From: Anaerolineae bacterium
GTDB lineage: Bacteria; Chloroflexota; Anaerolineae; B4-G1
Length of the DNA stretch: 6,952 nucleotides
Direction: 5' to 3'
NCBI GenBank assembly: GCA_030612185.1
Contig: JAUWOI010000236.1
Location: 1 to 6,952 of the forward strand
Position numbers and translations under genes: made by a program
Part shown: piece by piece, positions 6,469-6,952 of the stretch
Position numbering within the stretch: the stretch's first letter is position 1
How the letters are laid out: the number at the start of each line of letters is the position of its first letter
Notes under the pieces: generated by a model
What the model saw: only the letters and a program-made list of their open reading frames with translations
What the model was told of the DNA's origin: nothing
Database searches by the model: none

Positions 6469-6952
6469 TTGGCTCAGCGCATTTTACGCTCCATCGTCAA
6501 CGTTCTCCTCGGCCTGATCTCACATCGGGAGTACGTCGGGCTGGAGAATATTCCTGCCGAGCCACCGTACATCATAGTGATCAACCATCTGGCCGCCTTC
6601 GATGCCCCATTGCTGCTGACCGTATGCCCGCACACGATCCGCGCCTTCGCCGCGGCCAAGCACAAGCGCAATCCGCTCTACGCTTTAGTACTGATAATGG
6701 CGGGCTCCATCTGGGTGCGGCGGGGTGAGGTGGACCGTAAGGCGCTGCGGGAGGCGTTGGACGTGCTGAAGTGCGGGGAGGCGCTAGGGATGGCCCCGGA
6801 GGGCACCCGCGCCCGCGGCCCCTACGCGCTACAGAAGGGGAAGACCGGCCCAGCCTACCTGGCCACCCGCGCCAGCGTGCCACTCGTGCCAGTGGGACTG
6901 ACCGGCACCGAACAGATCAAGGGTAATCTGCCCCGGCTGCGCCGCACCCACA
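6469..6952 (+). CDS. plsC: PlsC-type 1-acyl-sn-glycerol-3-phosphate acyltransferase, N-terminal part (runs off right edge)
   Basis: PlsC enzymes acylate lysophosphatidic acid to phosphatidic acid at the membrane during phospholipid synthesis. The 161 visible residues contain the four blocks of the family. Block I is NHLAAFD, with catalytic His40 and Asp45 (HX4D). Block II is GSIWVRR (79-85). Block III is the glycerophosphate-binding APEGTR (109-114). Block IV is VPLVPVGLTG (137-146). Block I has Ala where NHxS is usual, a modest variation; block III has Ala instead of the more common Phe/Phe-Pro start. Family members are typically 200-250 residues, so the C-terminal third is missing here. The start is TTG (see GAGAGG at 6457-6462). 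It follows the lipoprotein by 18 bases in the same frame, so it is probably co-transcribed and perhaps translationally coupled. The exact acceptor cannot be settled from sequence; related acyltransferases use other lysophospholipids or lipid A precursors. Confidence 0.92.
   Translation, partial: MAQRILRSIVNVLLGLISHREYVGLENIPAEPPYIIVINHLAAFDAPLLLTVCPHTIRAFAAAKHKRNPLYALVLIMAGSIWVRRGEVDRKALREALDVLKCGEALGMAPEGTRARGPYALQKGKTGPAYLATRASVPLVPVGLTGTEQIKGNLPRLRRTH

Overview
The window looks like a chromosomal stretch of a GC-rich bacterium, most likely a Chloroflexota member near Anaerolineae. This placement is an inference. It rests on a lipoprotein with a Thr/Pro-rich stalk, a LysM domain and FxLYD-like repeats, on a short four-domain ribosomal protein S1, and on a ClpC-type unfoldase. 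There is no rRNA or marker gene to confirm it. Most of the window is ordinary housekeeping sequence.

Left half, minus strand (1-4758): a tandem promoter pair drives a two-gene operon, rpsA-like S1 protein then clpC, separated by 27 bp. A strong intrinsic terminator closes the operon. Directly behind it lies a separate promoter for comM (YifB-family AAA+ ATPase), which runs off the left edge after 236 residues. comM has no complete ORF in the window because its stop is missing, but its reading frame is clear.

Middle (4759-5457): a divergent control region. It holds a tRNA-Gly(GCC) gene with its own extended -10 promoter and a strong terminator, followed by a second, T-less GC hairpin. Then comes an apparent promoter at 5155-5183 with no recognisable gene behind it. 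About 145 bases with no supported gene follow, and then three imperfect 30-31 bp tandem repeats that end on the -10 box of the next gene. This is the least explained part of the window; the repeats resemble either the end of an IS21-type element or an array of regulator binding sites.

Right end, plus strand (5458-6952): a GTG-started lipoprotein gene (LysM plus two FxLYD-like domains). Eighteen bases later, in the same frame, a TTG-started PlsC-type acyltransferase begins and runs off the right edge. The two are probably co-transcribed, joining an envelope lipoprotein to phospholipid synthesis.

Points of interest: the second phospho-arginine pocket of ClpC appears to have lost its key Glu (His111). 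The start of the S1 gene is ambiguous, with a 12-bp duplication containing start codons. Several promoters share a CTTGC-type -35 and a TGGTATAA -10.
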